Numbered from the stretch's first letter, positions 55,239 to 63,017 are shown. The stretch: 64,000 nucleotides of DNA from Cryomorphaceae bacterium (GCA_027485415.1 JAIXRC010000133.1:1-64000), one strand, 5' to 3'. Made by a program: numbers and translations. Notes: generated by a model not told the origin, from the sequence alone.

Positions 55239-55267
55239 CAGATGCGTATTCATCAAATGCATTTGCA

Positions 55268-56875
55268 CTATTTTCCGCAAACTTTGGAGCACTTCATTGA
55301 GCAAAAAGGATATTGGTTCCTGAGAAAACTGTAAAAAGATGGGTACGCTTTTTTTAATAATTCACCCCCGACGTCATAAATACCTAAACTAAAATCAAGC
55401 AATAGTTCACTTAACTCTTCGCCTTGTTCACTCGTGGCATTATATACTCCATTGATAATGGATTTACAGCAGCGGCATTTGTAAGATTTTGACATTTCCG
55501 TTTTTGATAGGCTAGAAGAAGGTTTAGGCGTTAAATCTTCGGTTCGGCCATCTTTATACGCCATTATTTTAGTTTTAAGCGTTCCATCCTCATTATAAGA
55601 ATATATTTCTCCAATCAAATGAGATTCAGCTAAGGAGTTCGTATCAATTTTTCCTTTATGCTGTATATTTCCATTCTTGTAGTAAGAAGTAAAGGGGCCA
55701 TGTTGTTGGCCATTCTTAAAAACCGCTTCAAATTGAATTTTCCCATTTTCAAAGAAAAGCTTCGAAACACCGTCTTTATTTCCTTTCGTATATGTGCTTA
55801 GTTCTTTTGTGTTTCCGTTTTCATAAAGTGTTGTCGCTAAACCATTTAACAGGCCGTTATTGTATAAAACAGTCATTTCTAATTTTCCAGAATCATAATA
55901 TAATTTCCTTTCTCCATCAAAAACTTCATTCTTAAAATAAGATTCTTCCGTTAAAATTCCAACATTATTGTAATCTTTAAATATTCCATTACGTTTTCCT
56001 TTTAGGAAGTTTGATTCTTGGCTTATTTTTCCATTATCAAGATAGATTATCCAAAGCCCATCCCTACCGTTAAGGGGCAAACCGGATGCTTCCGAAATAT
56101 CTGTCCCGTCGCCTAAAACATATGAACCTTTTGCCTGAACATTACCATTTGAATAATAATAAGTCCAAGCCCCATTGTATAATCCATTTAGGAACGAACC
56201 TTCTGATTTAAGCCTACCATTGTTAAAGTACGATTTATAGGAGCCGGTTTTGATCAAATTAACCTGTTCATATTGCTCGGCAATTTTTGGGGTCACCACC
56301 GGTTTTGCCTCTTCATTTTTTAATTTGTCATGTGTGAGTTCTATACGTATTTTCTGAAGTCTGACATATGATGCTAAATTTTTCCATGAGGTTTGCTTGT
56401 ATATAAAATCATCTATCAATATTTTTTGCTTTTCGTTTAATTTATTTGCTTGTTTTTTTTCTTCAAGCTTTTGAAGTTTTTTATCTCCCCCGATTTCATT
56501 ATTGATGTAAGATATAAGTTCGTTATATGCCGACAAGGAGTCTTTGATTAACGAGTTTAATTTATTATTTTCAATGACAATTTCTTGGTTTAATCGCCTG
56601 ATTTCCGAAGTGTCTTTGTAGTTTGATTTTTTGAAAGCGTAATCTAAAAAGTACTTGGTAAACCATCCGCTCGGAACACCTTTTTCAACACTATATCTTG
56701 TTTCAATTTGATCCTGACTCAAAGTAATTACCTCACCGGTGTACACGGCATCGCCGTAATACCAAAGGTTATCTTTTTTAGTTAGGGCATTTTGGAAATA
56801 GACACTTTGACTGAAGGCTAATGGCAGGATTATAAACTGAGTAAATAAAGCGTAGAGAAATTGTTTTTTAAACAT
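55268..56875 (-). CDS. Secreted MORN/YwqK-like repeat protein with Cys-rich C-terminus
   Basis: 535 residues with a signal peptide ('MFKKQFLYALFTQFIILPLAFSQ'). An N-terminal part leads to a charged coiled coil (about 90-195). About ten repeats of the MORN/YwqK kind follow (about 200-450; core such as 'YYSNGNVQAKGSYVLGDG', 'NGLLNGLATTLYENGN'). The last 75 residues are different: 'CRCC' at about 467-470 and three Cys in 'CSMKCSKVC' at the end, which could bind metal. YwqK-type repeats have been linked to toxin-antitoxin contexts, but this is a general label. It lies in the accessory block, downstream of the 86-residue secreted protein and likely in one operon with it. The DNA is visibly more AT-rich than pepP next door. 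Confidence 0.75.
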   Translation of the reverse strand: MFKKQFLYALFTQFIILPLAFSQSVYFQNALTKKDNLWYYGDAVYTGEVITLSQDQIETRYSVEKGVPSGWFTKYFLDYAFKKSNYKDTSEIRRLNQEIVIENNKLNSLIKDSLSAYNELISYINNEIGGDKKLQKLEEKKQANKLNEKQKILIDDFIYKQTSWKNLASYVRLQKIRIELTHDKLKNEEAKPVVTPKIAEQYEQVNLIKTGSYKSYFNNGRLKSEGSFLNGLYNGAWTYYYSNGNVQAKGSYVLGDGTDISEASGLPLNGRDGLWIIYLDNGKISQESNFLKGKRNGIFKDYNNVGILTEESYFKNEVFDGERKLYYDSGKLEMTVLYNNGLLNGLATTLYENGNTKELSTYTKGNKDGVSKLFFENGKIQFEAVFKNGQQHGPFTSYYKNGNIQHKGKIDTNSLAESHLIGEIYSYNEDGTLKTKIMAYKDGRTEDLTPKPSSSLSKTEMSKSYKCRCCKSIINGVYNATSEQGEELSELLLDFSLGIYDVGGELLKKAYPSFYSFLRNQYPFCSMKCSKVCGK

Positions 56876-56916
56876 GATTGAATGAGAATATTAAAAATGA
56901 CATTTAAAAAGTTAAG

Positions 56917-57177
56917 TTAATCACACTTATGTCCGTTGGTTGATTTGGTTTGAACAGTGCACGAGGGGTAACGGTTGGTTAACATGGTTTTAGCAACGGA
57001 AAGGCTTTTTGCTTTAACCGTTTCTGTGAATTGATTGGACCCCTTGCATTTAATGTAGAAATCATAACACAACTCTTCTTTTGTGTTTTCTTTTTTATGG
57101 CTTTCCGAAAACGAAAGAGAAACTAGTGTGGCTCCTATTATTAAGCATGGATACATGATTTTCTTAAGTAGGTTCAT
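56917..57177 (-). CDS. Small secreted Cys-containing protein (86 aa)
   Basis: A signal peptide ('MNLLKKIMYPCLIIGATLVSLSFS') is followed by a ~62-residue mature domain with four Cys: 'ELCYDFYIKCKGS', 'RYPSCTV' and 'GHKCD'. It contains a central 'VKAKSLSVAKTML' helix-like stretch. Its 'NRYPSCTVQ' resembles 'NQYPFCSMK' in the C-terminus of the adjacent repeat protein, so they may share a small domain. Function unknown. First gene of the two-gene minus-strand unit, with TAATTTTG 22 bases before its ATG. Confidence 0.65.
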   Translation of the reverse strand: MNLLKKIMYPCLIIGATLVSLSFSESHKKENTKEELCYDFYIKCKGSNQFTETVKAKSLSVAKTMLTNRYPSCTVQTKSTNGHKCD

Positions 57178-57199
57178 TGACAGTACATTTATGTTTCTA

Positions 57200-57207
57200 C
57201 AAAATTA
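57200..57207 (-). promoter_or_regulatory. Candidate -7 element for the 86-aa/MORN gene pair
   Basis: TAATTTTG on the minus strand fits TAnnTTTG, 22 bases upstream of the start codon. Confidence 0.4.
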
Positions 57208-57262
57208 CCGTTGAAGGTTAAAAAAATATTTCTTAAAACATCATGAAACCGCACTATTAATT

Positions 57263-57270
57263 TTATTTTT
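57263..57270 (+). promoter_or_regulatory. Candidate -7 element for the XRE regulator gene
   Basis: TATTTTTG fits TAnnTTTG, 21 bases before the ATG at 57292. CACTATTAAT and AACTATTAAT flank it, an ACTATTAAT direct repeat that might be an operator. Confidence 0.4.
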
Positions 57271-57291
57271 GAACTATTAATTCGTGTTTTT

Positions 57292-57639
57292 ATGATTCAG
57301 CAACCAGAAATTAAGATTAAGCAATTGCGGGAGTTAAAGAACTATACCCAAGAGCACATGGCAACGCAGCTAGGCTTGAGCACACGGGCCTATTCGAAAA
57401 TAGAATCCGGAGAAACACAACTGACTATTAACCGCCTCAACGAAATTTCAAGCATTTTGGGCATTGAGCCCATGGAAGTCTTAGGTTTTGATCACAAAAA
57501 CATTTTCAACAATTGCACCCAAGAAGGGAACATTGGCATCAACCACATTGCCATTCCAGAAAAACTCATCGAACAATACGAGCAGCGCATTCAAAGCCTG
57601 GAAAGTGAAGTGCTGTTTTTACGCACGCTGGTGAAATAA
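57292..57639 (+). CDS. XRE-family transcriptional regulator with coiled-coil tail
   Basis: 115 residues. An HTH_3 domain fills the first ~65 residues ('IKQLRELKNYTQEHMATQLGLSTRAYSKIESG'), and a Gln/Glu-rich coiled coil closes the protein ('EQYEQRIQSLESEVLFLRTL'), probably for dimerisation. Standalone regulators of this kind are common in Bacteroidota islands. It is divergent from the 86-residue protein gene, with 114 bases between, so it may control that unit and itself. The TA-like direct repeats around its -7 element would be sites to test. Confidence 0.85.
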   Translation: MIQQPEIKIKQLRELKNYTQEHMATQLGLSTRAYSKIESGETQLTINRLNEISSILGIEPMEVLGFDHKNIFNNCTQEGNIGINHIAIPEKLIEQYEQRIQSLESEVLFLRTLVK

Positions 57640-57684
57640 TTCTCTACCGACAATTGGTGTTATCCTTCAACGGGACCTTATAGA

Positions 57685-58278
57685 TTACGAGCGAGCAAAG
57701 CGCATGATTGGAGAATAATCTCCAAGATCGGCCATTTTCAAGGCTTTCAAATACGTTTTTCGTTGTTCGGAAGATTCAACCAAGGCGTGGTGTCCCCAAG
57801 AAAACTTTTCAAGTCCAAAGACATGTGCCGCCATCAAATCTGCCATAATTCGAGAATGCCTCCCGTTGCCATTGGGAAAGCAATGAATGGATACTAAACG
57901 ATGCTTAAATCGTAGTGTAATTTCTTCAGGGGGATACGTCTCATGTTTTATCCAAAAGGTGGTGTCATCGATGAGCCCCCTAAGTTCCATGGGAATTTTT
58001 ACCCAATCCACGCCAATATTGGTTTGTGCTTTCCTGAATTGACCCGCCCAGCGCCATACGATACCGAACATGCGTCGATGAAGTTGTATCATGAAGTCTT
58101 CGGTAAGCACGTCGGTGATTTTTCGTTTTGAGTGAATCCACAATAATGCCTCATTGATATTCGCTTGCTCGAATTCATTCAACTGCTTTTGCGTAGCAAT
58201 GGTTTTGATTTTCAACCCATCAATCTGATCGGGATCCAACGGCGTTTGACCATCTTGGTAGTTAAGAATTAATCCCAT
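57685..58278 (-). CDS. Mobile mystery protein B (Fic-domain protein)
   Basis: 197 residues. The N-terminus 'GLILNYQDGQTPLDPDQIDGL' in part, with 'LNEFEQANINEALLWI', is characteristic of mobile mystery protein B, a family found only next to protein A and with patchy distribution. The Fic domain motif is 'HCFPNGNGRHSR', where the acidic residue of the canonical HPFx[D/E]GNGRxxR is Asn. A change there could weaken metal binding and AMP transfer, so activity is uncertain. It overlaps gene A by 10 bases and is translated after it. Confidence 0.88.
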   Translation of the reverse strand: MGLILNYQDGQTPLDPDQIDGLKIKTIATQKQLNEFEQANINEALLWIHSKRKITDVLTEDFMIQLHRRMFGIVWRWAGQFRKAQTNIGVDWVKIPMELRGLIDDTTFWIKHETYPPEEITLRFKHRLVSIHCFPNGNGRHSRIMADLMAAHVFGLEKFSWGHHALVESSEQRKTYLKALKMADLGDYSPIMRFARS

Positions 58279-58733
58279 AAGCTTTTTGGCATGTTATCAG
58301 CGAGTTCTCTTGTCAGTCTTTCTAACTCGTGATTTTGGCTATCTTGATCCGTATCTTGGCCCTCTAATCGCATGGTTTGATTCGATTGGATTAAAATTTC
58401 CTGCGCCTTCTTCTTTGCTTGTATTGAGATGGTGTTTTTTAAAGACCCACTCTTGGGTTTAAAATAGTATACCAGTTCCATATCCATGGCGTTTGCCGCT
58501 TTTTTCAAGGTAGCTAATGAAATAGCCTCGGTTTGCTCCCTTTTTTCAAAATGAGTAAGCGCACTTGCCGATATTCCAATGCGATGAGCAAGTTGCCTTA
58601 AGGACATGCCCAATGCCGACCGTGTAGATTGAATCCATCCAACGGATAACTTAATCGAATGATTGCCTGCGGTGTAGGACTGGATTAATTCATCCAGTTG
58701 CTTTGGCATAAGCGTTTTTTTAAAATTATTCAT
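58269..58733 (-). CDS. Mobile mystery protein A (XRE-type regulator)
   Basis: 154 residues with a helix-turn-helix domain at about residues 30-90 ('SALGMSLRQLAHRIGISASALTHFEKRE'), an Arg/Lys-rich middle and an acidic, Gln-rich C-terminus. The sequence and its place just upstream of the Fic partner fit mobile mystery protein A. By analogy with toxin-antitoxin pairs, A may bind DNA and restrain B, but this has not to my knowledge been shown. Its start codon lies within the first of three operator-like sites. Confidence 0.88.
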   Translation of the reverse strand: MNNFKKTLMPKQLDELIQSYTAGNHSIKLSVGWIQSTRSALGMSLRQLAHRIGISASALTHFEKREQTEAISLATLKKAANAMDMELVYYFKPKSGSLKNTISIQAKKKAQEILIQSNQTMRLEGQDTDQDSQNHELERLTRELADNMPKSLWD

Positions 58734-58814
58734 AACTTAAAGGTTTATAAATAAAACACAAATGTAAACCTATAGTTTAAATTAACCAACCAAAATTTTA
58801 ACTTAAAGGTTAAA
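58733..58814. promoter_or_regulatory. Three operator-like sites upstream of mobile mystery protein A
   Basis: TAACTTAAAGGTTTA (58733-58747), TAAACCTATAGTTTA (58765-58779) and TAACTTAAAGGTTA (58799-58812) share TAAC...GTTA or TAAAC...GTTTA dyad symmetry and centres about 32-34 bp apart, roughly three helical turns. Probable binding sites for protein A. Confidence 0.55.
58759..58789 (-). promoter_or_regulatory. Promoter of the mobile mystery A-B operon
   Basis: On the minus strand a TTG (58789-58787), a 20-base spacer and TACATTTG (58766-58759) match the Bacteroidota -33/-7 pattern. The middle operator-like site lies between and partly over the -7 element. Confidence 0.55.
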
Positions 58815-58862
58815 AAAAGTAAATAAAATGGAGTTTGCTCGTTATTCGTGTCTTGTGGGTTT

Positions 58863-58898
58863 ATCCCTGGGTGCGGGTTTAAACCCGCACCCAGGGAT
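58863..58898. repeat. Perfect 36-bp palindrome
   Basis: An 18-base arm starting ATCCCTGGGTGCGGG and its exact reverse complement meet at a central TTTAAA with no loop. No U-run follows on either side, so it is not a classic terminator. Confidence 0.95.
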
Positions 58899-59000
58899 GC
58901 TTCAAAACAAGTAAAAAGCCAGTTTGCTCCGATGTCGCAACCTTTCTTTTTTGATTTTTTCCCGTTGTTAAAGCAAGCTTTCCCACCGGTCTAAAAGCAA

Positions 59001-59026
59001 AAAAGCCAGCCTTTCGGCTAGCTTTT
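59001..59026 (-). terminator. Rho-independent terminator of tRNA-Ser
   Basis: On the minus strand AAAAGCTAGCC, loop GAAA, GGCTGGCTTTT (one G-T pair), followed by T. It lies 9 bases after the tRNA CCA. Confidence 0.85.
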
Positions 59027-59034
59027 GATGGCTT

Positions 59035-59125
59035 TGGCGGAGAGAGAGGGATTCGAACCCTCGATACACTTTTGGCGTATACACACTTTCCAGGCGTGCT
59101 CCTTCAACCACTCGGACACCTCTCC
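59035..59125 (-). tRNA. tRNA-Ser (anticodon GGA)
   Basis: Read on the minus strand: acceptor GGAGAGG pairs with TCTCTCC (last pair G-T), discriminator G, then an encoded CCA (59037-59035). The anticodon loop is CTGGAAA with GGA at 59091-59089. A long variable arm (class II) is present and the T-arm is GAGGG TTCGAAT CCCTC. Its 3' end points to the accessory block. Confidence 0.97.
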
Positions 59126-59248
59126 AACGGAGCGCAAAGGTATTTGAATTTTTCGGTGTTGCAAAACACTTCCCAGGGCACCTAAATAATTTCCTGAATT
59201 TCAGTTTGTATAAGCACATTTTCCTATAAATTAGCGAAATTTTTTTCC

Positions 59249-61219
59249 ATGTCGGGTTCTTATCATAAAATCTCTTTTGCTGGCGTCCTCATTACCATTG
59301 GTATCGTTTTTGGCGACATCGGCACCTCGCCGCTTTACGTTTTTCAGGCGATTACCGGACAAGGATCCCACTTGAGTCGCGATTTTGTGGTGGGTGGTTT
59401 GTCATGCGTTATATGGACACTGATCCTTTTGGCCACTATCAAATACATTTATTTCGCATTAAATGCCGACAACAAAGGAGAAGGGGGGATTTTCGCTTTG
59501 TATGCTTTGTTGAAAGAAAAGAAGGCGAAATGGATTGTTATACCCGCACTCATTGGTTGTGCCACACTTCTTGCGGATGGTTTCATTACACCCGCCATTT
59601 CCATTTCCTCCGCCGTTGAAGGAATCAACAACATCAATCCCGAAGTTCCTATTATTCCTATTGTTGTTGGAATTATCATTGCTCTGTTTTCCATTCAGCA
59701 ATTCGGGACGGTTATAATAGGAAAGGCTTTCGGTCCAATTATGCTGGTTTGGTTTGGATACCTTGCCTATTTAGGAGTGATTAATTTGGGTAAGAATCCG
59801 GAGGTGTTGGCGGCATTTAACCCCTTGGAAGCGATTAATTTTGTGAGCAATGTTCCAGGAGGATTTGCCGCTTTGGGCGCGGTTTTCTTGTGTACTACCG
59901 GTGCCGAAGCCTTGTATTCCGATTTGGGTCATTGCGGTAAAGGAAACATTCGCATCAGCTGGGGAGTGATTTCATCAGTACTTGTTTTACATTACTTGGG
60001 GCAAGCTGCTTTGTGTACCTCAGAGGGATTCTCTTTGTCCAAAGGCGCTACGGTTTTTTACAGTATGGTTCCCGAGAATCAATTGATTTTCGCTGTAATA
60101 TTAGCGACTTCTGCTACCATTATTGCATCTCAGGCTTTGATAACAGGGGTGTTCACATTGATGAATGAAGCGATAAAATTAAAACTATGGACGAATCTTA
60201 AGGTGAAGTTTCCTTCGGACCATCAAGGACAAATTTACATCCCCTTCATCAACTGGGTATTGATGTTAGGCTGTTTATTGGTGATTTGGTTTTTTGGCAA
60301 ATCGGAAAAAATGGAGAGCGCCTATGGTTTGGCTATTACCATTAACATGGTGATGACCTCTTTGCTGTTAATGGTGTTATTATACTTGTCGAGTTCTCGA
60401 ATAAGGCATTTTTATGGGTTGGTTTTTTTGTTTTTTATGGCCATAGAATTCGTCTTTCTGTTTTCAAACTTAGGCAAAGTCGTTCATGGAGGTTGGTTTA
60501 CACTCGCATTGGCAAGTTCCTTTTTTGCTTTGCTTTTCTTTTATTACAAAGCCCGGCAATTAAGGAAAAACATTACGGAGTATCTACCAATGACAGCGGT
60601 TACTCCTTTATTGGAAGCAGTTAAGAAAGAACCAGGAATACCTTTCGAAGCCACGAATTTGGTTTTTCCAACGCGAAGCCCCTCTGCGGATAAATTGGAC
60701 GTTACCGTTTACCACTCCTTGTTTGGGAAAAAACCACGAAAAGCGGGCATTACCTGGTTTCTTCACATTGAAATCCTGAACGAGCCTTGGGGGGTTCATT
60801 ATTCGGTCAACGAACTGATTGACGGCGAGGCCTATTACATAAATCTGCAATACGGATTTAAGGAGGAACACCGAACCGAGTATATGATGCGCAAAATCCA
60901 TTGTAAAATGGTGGAAAAAGGCGAATTGGTCAATGAAAGTGTATTTGAATCAATGCGAAACAGCAACATCCCGGTGGATTTCAAATTCGTTGTAATAAAT
61001 TCTCGAATTTCAACGGATAATTATTTAACCCCCTTCCAGCAACTTTGCATAAGGATATACCGTTTCGTGAAGTCAACGGGGCTTAAGCCCGCAGAAGATT
61101 TCGGACTCGACAAAACCAACGTCGAGGTAGATTTCATTCCGATTTCGGTCACTGAGGCAATTAGTCAAGAAGTTATCGAGGATTACGAAGATTATTCAAA
61201 AACGAAGAGAAGGCGCTAG
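59249..61219 (+). CDS. kup: Potassium uptake protein Kup
   Basis: Membrane transporter of the KUP/HAK/KT family, 656 residues. The N-terminal signature is 'GIVFGDIGTSPLYVFQ'; about twelve membrane segments fill residues 1-440 ('NADNKGEGGIFALYALL', 'TGAEALYSDLGH'), followed by a soluble C-terminal domain. Its stop overlaps the convergent ansA stop by 4 bases. No kdp or trk genes are nearby. Confidence 0.95.
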   Translation: MSGSYHKISFAGVLITIGIVFGDIGTSPLYVFQAITGQGSHLSRDFVVGGLSCVIWTLILLATIKYIYFALNADNKGEGGIFALYALLKEKKAKWIVIPALIGCATLLADGFITPAISISSAVEGINNINPEVPIIPIVVGIIIALFSIQQFGTVIIGKAFGPIMLVWFGYLAYLGVINLGKNPEVLAAFNPLEAINFVSNVPGGFAALGAVFLCTTGAEALYSDLGHCGKGNIRISWGVISSVLVLHYLGQAALCTSEGFSLSKGATVFYSMVPENQLIFAVILATSATIIASQALITGVFTLMNEAIKLKLWTNLKVKFPSDHQGQIYIPFINWVLMLGCLLVIWFFGKSEKMESAYGLAITINMVMTSLLLMVLLYLSSSRIRHFYGLVFLFFMAIEFVFLFSNLGKVVHGGWFTLALASSFFALLFFYYKARQLRKNITEYLPMTAVTPLLEAVKKEPGIPFEATNLVFPTRSPSADKLDVTVYHSLFGKKPRKAGITWFLHIEILNEPWGVHYSVNELIDGEAYYINLQYGFKEEHRTEYMMRKIHCKMVEKGELVNESVFESMRNSNIPVDFKFVVINSRISTDNYLTPFQQLCIRIYRFVKSTGLKPAEDFGLDKTNVEVDFIPISVTEAISQEVIEDYEDYSKTKRRR

Positions 61220-62232
61220 TCGCTCTCGCCGCAAATGGATTTTTCAAACCAATCCTTGGTGGGATTTAATCCCTGTCCAAGCAACCACATCATCTTGGTC
61301 AATGCGGCCTCTGTGGTAAGGTTTTTTCCGTTCCAAGCACCTAATTCTACCATAAGATGTCCTGAAGCATATTTTCCAGGCAAAACACTTCCACTGGTGC
61401 ACTGAGTTATGTAGGCAATAATGCCTCCTTGCAACACATACGATGAAAGGATTTCAGTGAACGATTCGTCGTTCGGCGTATTTCCCGACCCAAAGGCTTC
61501 TACGATGACCGCACGATGGTTTTCAACCGTGAATATCGAAGCATATGAGTTTAAGTGAATCCCAGGATAGAGCTTTAATAGTCCCACTCGAACGTCCAGG
61601 TTTCGGGAAAACACCTTTGGGTCCTCGTTTCTTGATTTGCTCCTTGAAGAATCTATTTCAATTTCAACCCCCGCAAATCCCAACAAAGGATAATTTGGGG
61701 AGTCAAAGGCATCGAATTGATGGGCCGAAACCTTCGATACGCGGTTTCCTCGAAACAGTTTTGATTGAAAAAAAACAGCGACCTCTTTAAGCAAGGGATT
61801 TCCTTCAAGATCTTTTTTGCCGGCAATTTCCATCGCGGCTAAGAGGTTCTCTTTTCCATCAGATCGCAACACCCCCACCGGCAGCTGTGATCCGGTAATA
61901 ACAATCGGTTTCTCAAGGTTCTGAACCATAAAACTCAAGGCGGAGGACGTATACGCCATGGTGTCGGTTCCGTGTAAAATAACAAAACCATCTACCTCAG
62001 CCTCGTGCTTTTCAATAATATCTACTAATTCAATCCAATGATCAGGATGCATTTGAGAGGAATCCACAGGTTTGGAAATGCTCACCGGTTTTACGTCCAC
62101 CTCTAACCGTTGAATTTCGGGAATTTGCTGATGAATATAATCGAACTTCAAGGGCTGAAGCTCTCCGGTATTCGGGTCCTCCATCATTCCAATGGTTCCT
62201 CCGGTGTAGATTAACATTACGGATGGTTTCAT
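61216..62232 (-). CDS. ansA: L-asparaginase type I
   Basis: Hydrolyses asparagine to aspartate and ammonia in the cytoplasm. Both Thr-containing motifs are present: 'IYTGGTIGMM' at the N-terminus and 'ILHGTDTMAYTSSALSFM'. The 338-residue length, without a signal peptide, fits the cytoplasmic type I. Start codon overlaps the tatD stop by 4 bases; the three genes galE-tatD-ansA form one run. Confidence 0.93.
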   Translation of the reverse strand: MKPSVMLIYTGGTIGMMEDPNTGELQPLKFDYIHQQIPEIQRLEVDVKPVSISKPVDSSQMHPDHWIELVDIIEKHEAEVDGFVILHGTDTMAYTSSALSFMVQNLEKPIVITGSQLPVGVLRSDGKENLLAAMEIAGKKDLEGNPLLKEVAVFFQSKLFRGNRVSKVSAHQFDAFDSPNYPLLGFAGVEIEIDSSRSKSRNEDPKVFSRNLDVRVGLLKLYPGIHLNSYASIFTVENHRAVIVEAFGSGNTPNDESFTEILSSYVLQGGIIAYITQCTSGSVLPGKYASGHLMVELGAWNGKNLTTEAALTKMMWLLGQGLNPTKDWFEKSICGESD

Positions 62233-63017
62233 GATGTTTGGGAGTTGAGGTTAAACAAATGTTGGGCGTTTTCGGAGGTAAATTTCTTTACGCGTTCTAT
62301 CGGGATTTCAAGCACATCACTTATCCGATCGGCAATATGAATTAAAAACGAGGGTTCATTGCGTTTTCCTCGATGGGGGGCAGGAGGTAAATACGGCGCA
62401 TCGGTTTCAAGCAACATTCGATTTAAGGGAATCTGCTTTAACACCTCTGCTAAGCCGCTTTTTTTGTAGGTGACAACCCCGCCAATTCCAAAATAAAAAG
62501 ACGGATAATATTGGAGTATATGGTTGAGCTGATGTTCTTCTCCGGTAAAGCAATGAAAAACCCCCCTAAGGTGCGTGTCCCGATAATCTTCTAACACCTC
62601 AAACAGTGGATCAAAAGCGTCTCGAACATGAAGCGCTACCGGTAAATGAAACTCAAGAGCCCAGTCAAGTTGTTGTTTTAACGCTTTTATTTGGTCGGAT
62701 AAGCGGCTTTTATCCCAATACAAATCCAATCCAATTTCTCCGATTGCCACCAGCGCGCTTTTGCGGCGCTCCAGTTCTATTCGAAGGAACAAAAGTTCTT
62801 TCTCATAATGTTCTGTGACATAACAAGGATGTAATCCCAGCATGGGATAGCAGGGAAGGTTGCTCTTTTGAATCAAATCCAATAAGGGGTCCCAAGATTC
62901 CTGGTCAATGTTCGGAAGAAGGATTTTTTCAACCCCATTTTCTTGGGCACGCGCAATAAGCGCGTCGAAATCTTCTTTAAAGCAGGGGTCGTAGAGATGG
63001 CAATGGGTGTCAATCAT
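62229..63017 (-). CDS. tatD: TatD family hydrolase
   Basis: Metal-dependent hydrolase (DNase/exonuclease activity known for E. coli TatD), 262 residues. Metal ligands: 'IDTHCHLY', 'GEIGLDLYWDK', 'HVRDAFDP', 'FHCFTG' and 'LLETDAPYLPP'. It overlaps galE by 8 bases and ansA by 4 bases, so it is likely translated with both. Confidence 0.94.
   Translation of the reverse strand: MIDTHCHLYDPCFKEDFDALIARAQENGVEKILLPNIDQESWDPLLDLIQKSNLPCYPMLGLHPCYVTEHYEKELLFLRIELERRKSALVAIGEIGLDLYWDKSRLSDQIKALKQQLDWALEFHLPVALHVRDAFDPLFEVLEDYRDTHLRGVFHCFTGEEHQLNHILQYYPSFYFGIGGVVTYKKSGLAEVLKQIPLNRMLLETDAPYLPPAPHRGKRNEPSFLIHIADRISDVLEIPIERVKKFTSENAQHLFNLNSQTS

Larger units (their letters stand above)
58734..59034. other. 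Intergenic region between mobile mystery A and tRNA-Ser
   Basis: About 300 bases without a gene. It holds the promoter/operators of the A-B pair, a perfect 36-bp palindrome at 58863-58898 and the tRNA-Ser terminator at 59001-59026. The rest (58899-59000) shows nothing recognisable. Confidence 0.75.

Noticed and set aside
55239-55334. In-frame continuation of the alpha/beta hydrolase after its TAG
   Set aside because: It is mostly antisense to the Cys-rich end of the MORN-repeat gene, which looks like the real coding sequence.
55199-59042. GGCGGAG as att repeats of an integrated element
   Set aside because: A 7-base match is expected by chance at this distance and no integrase gene is present; kept only as a remark.
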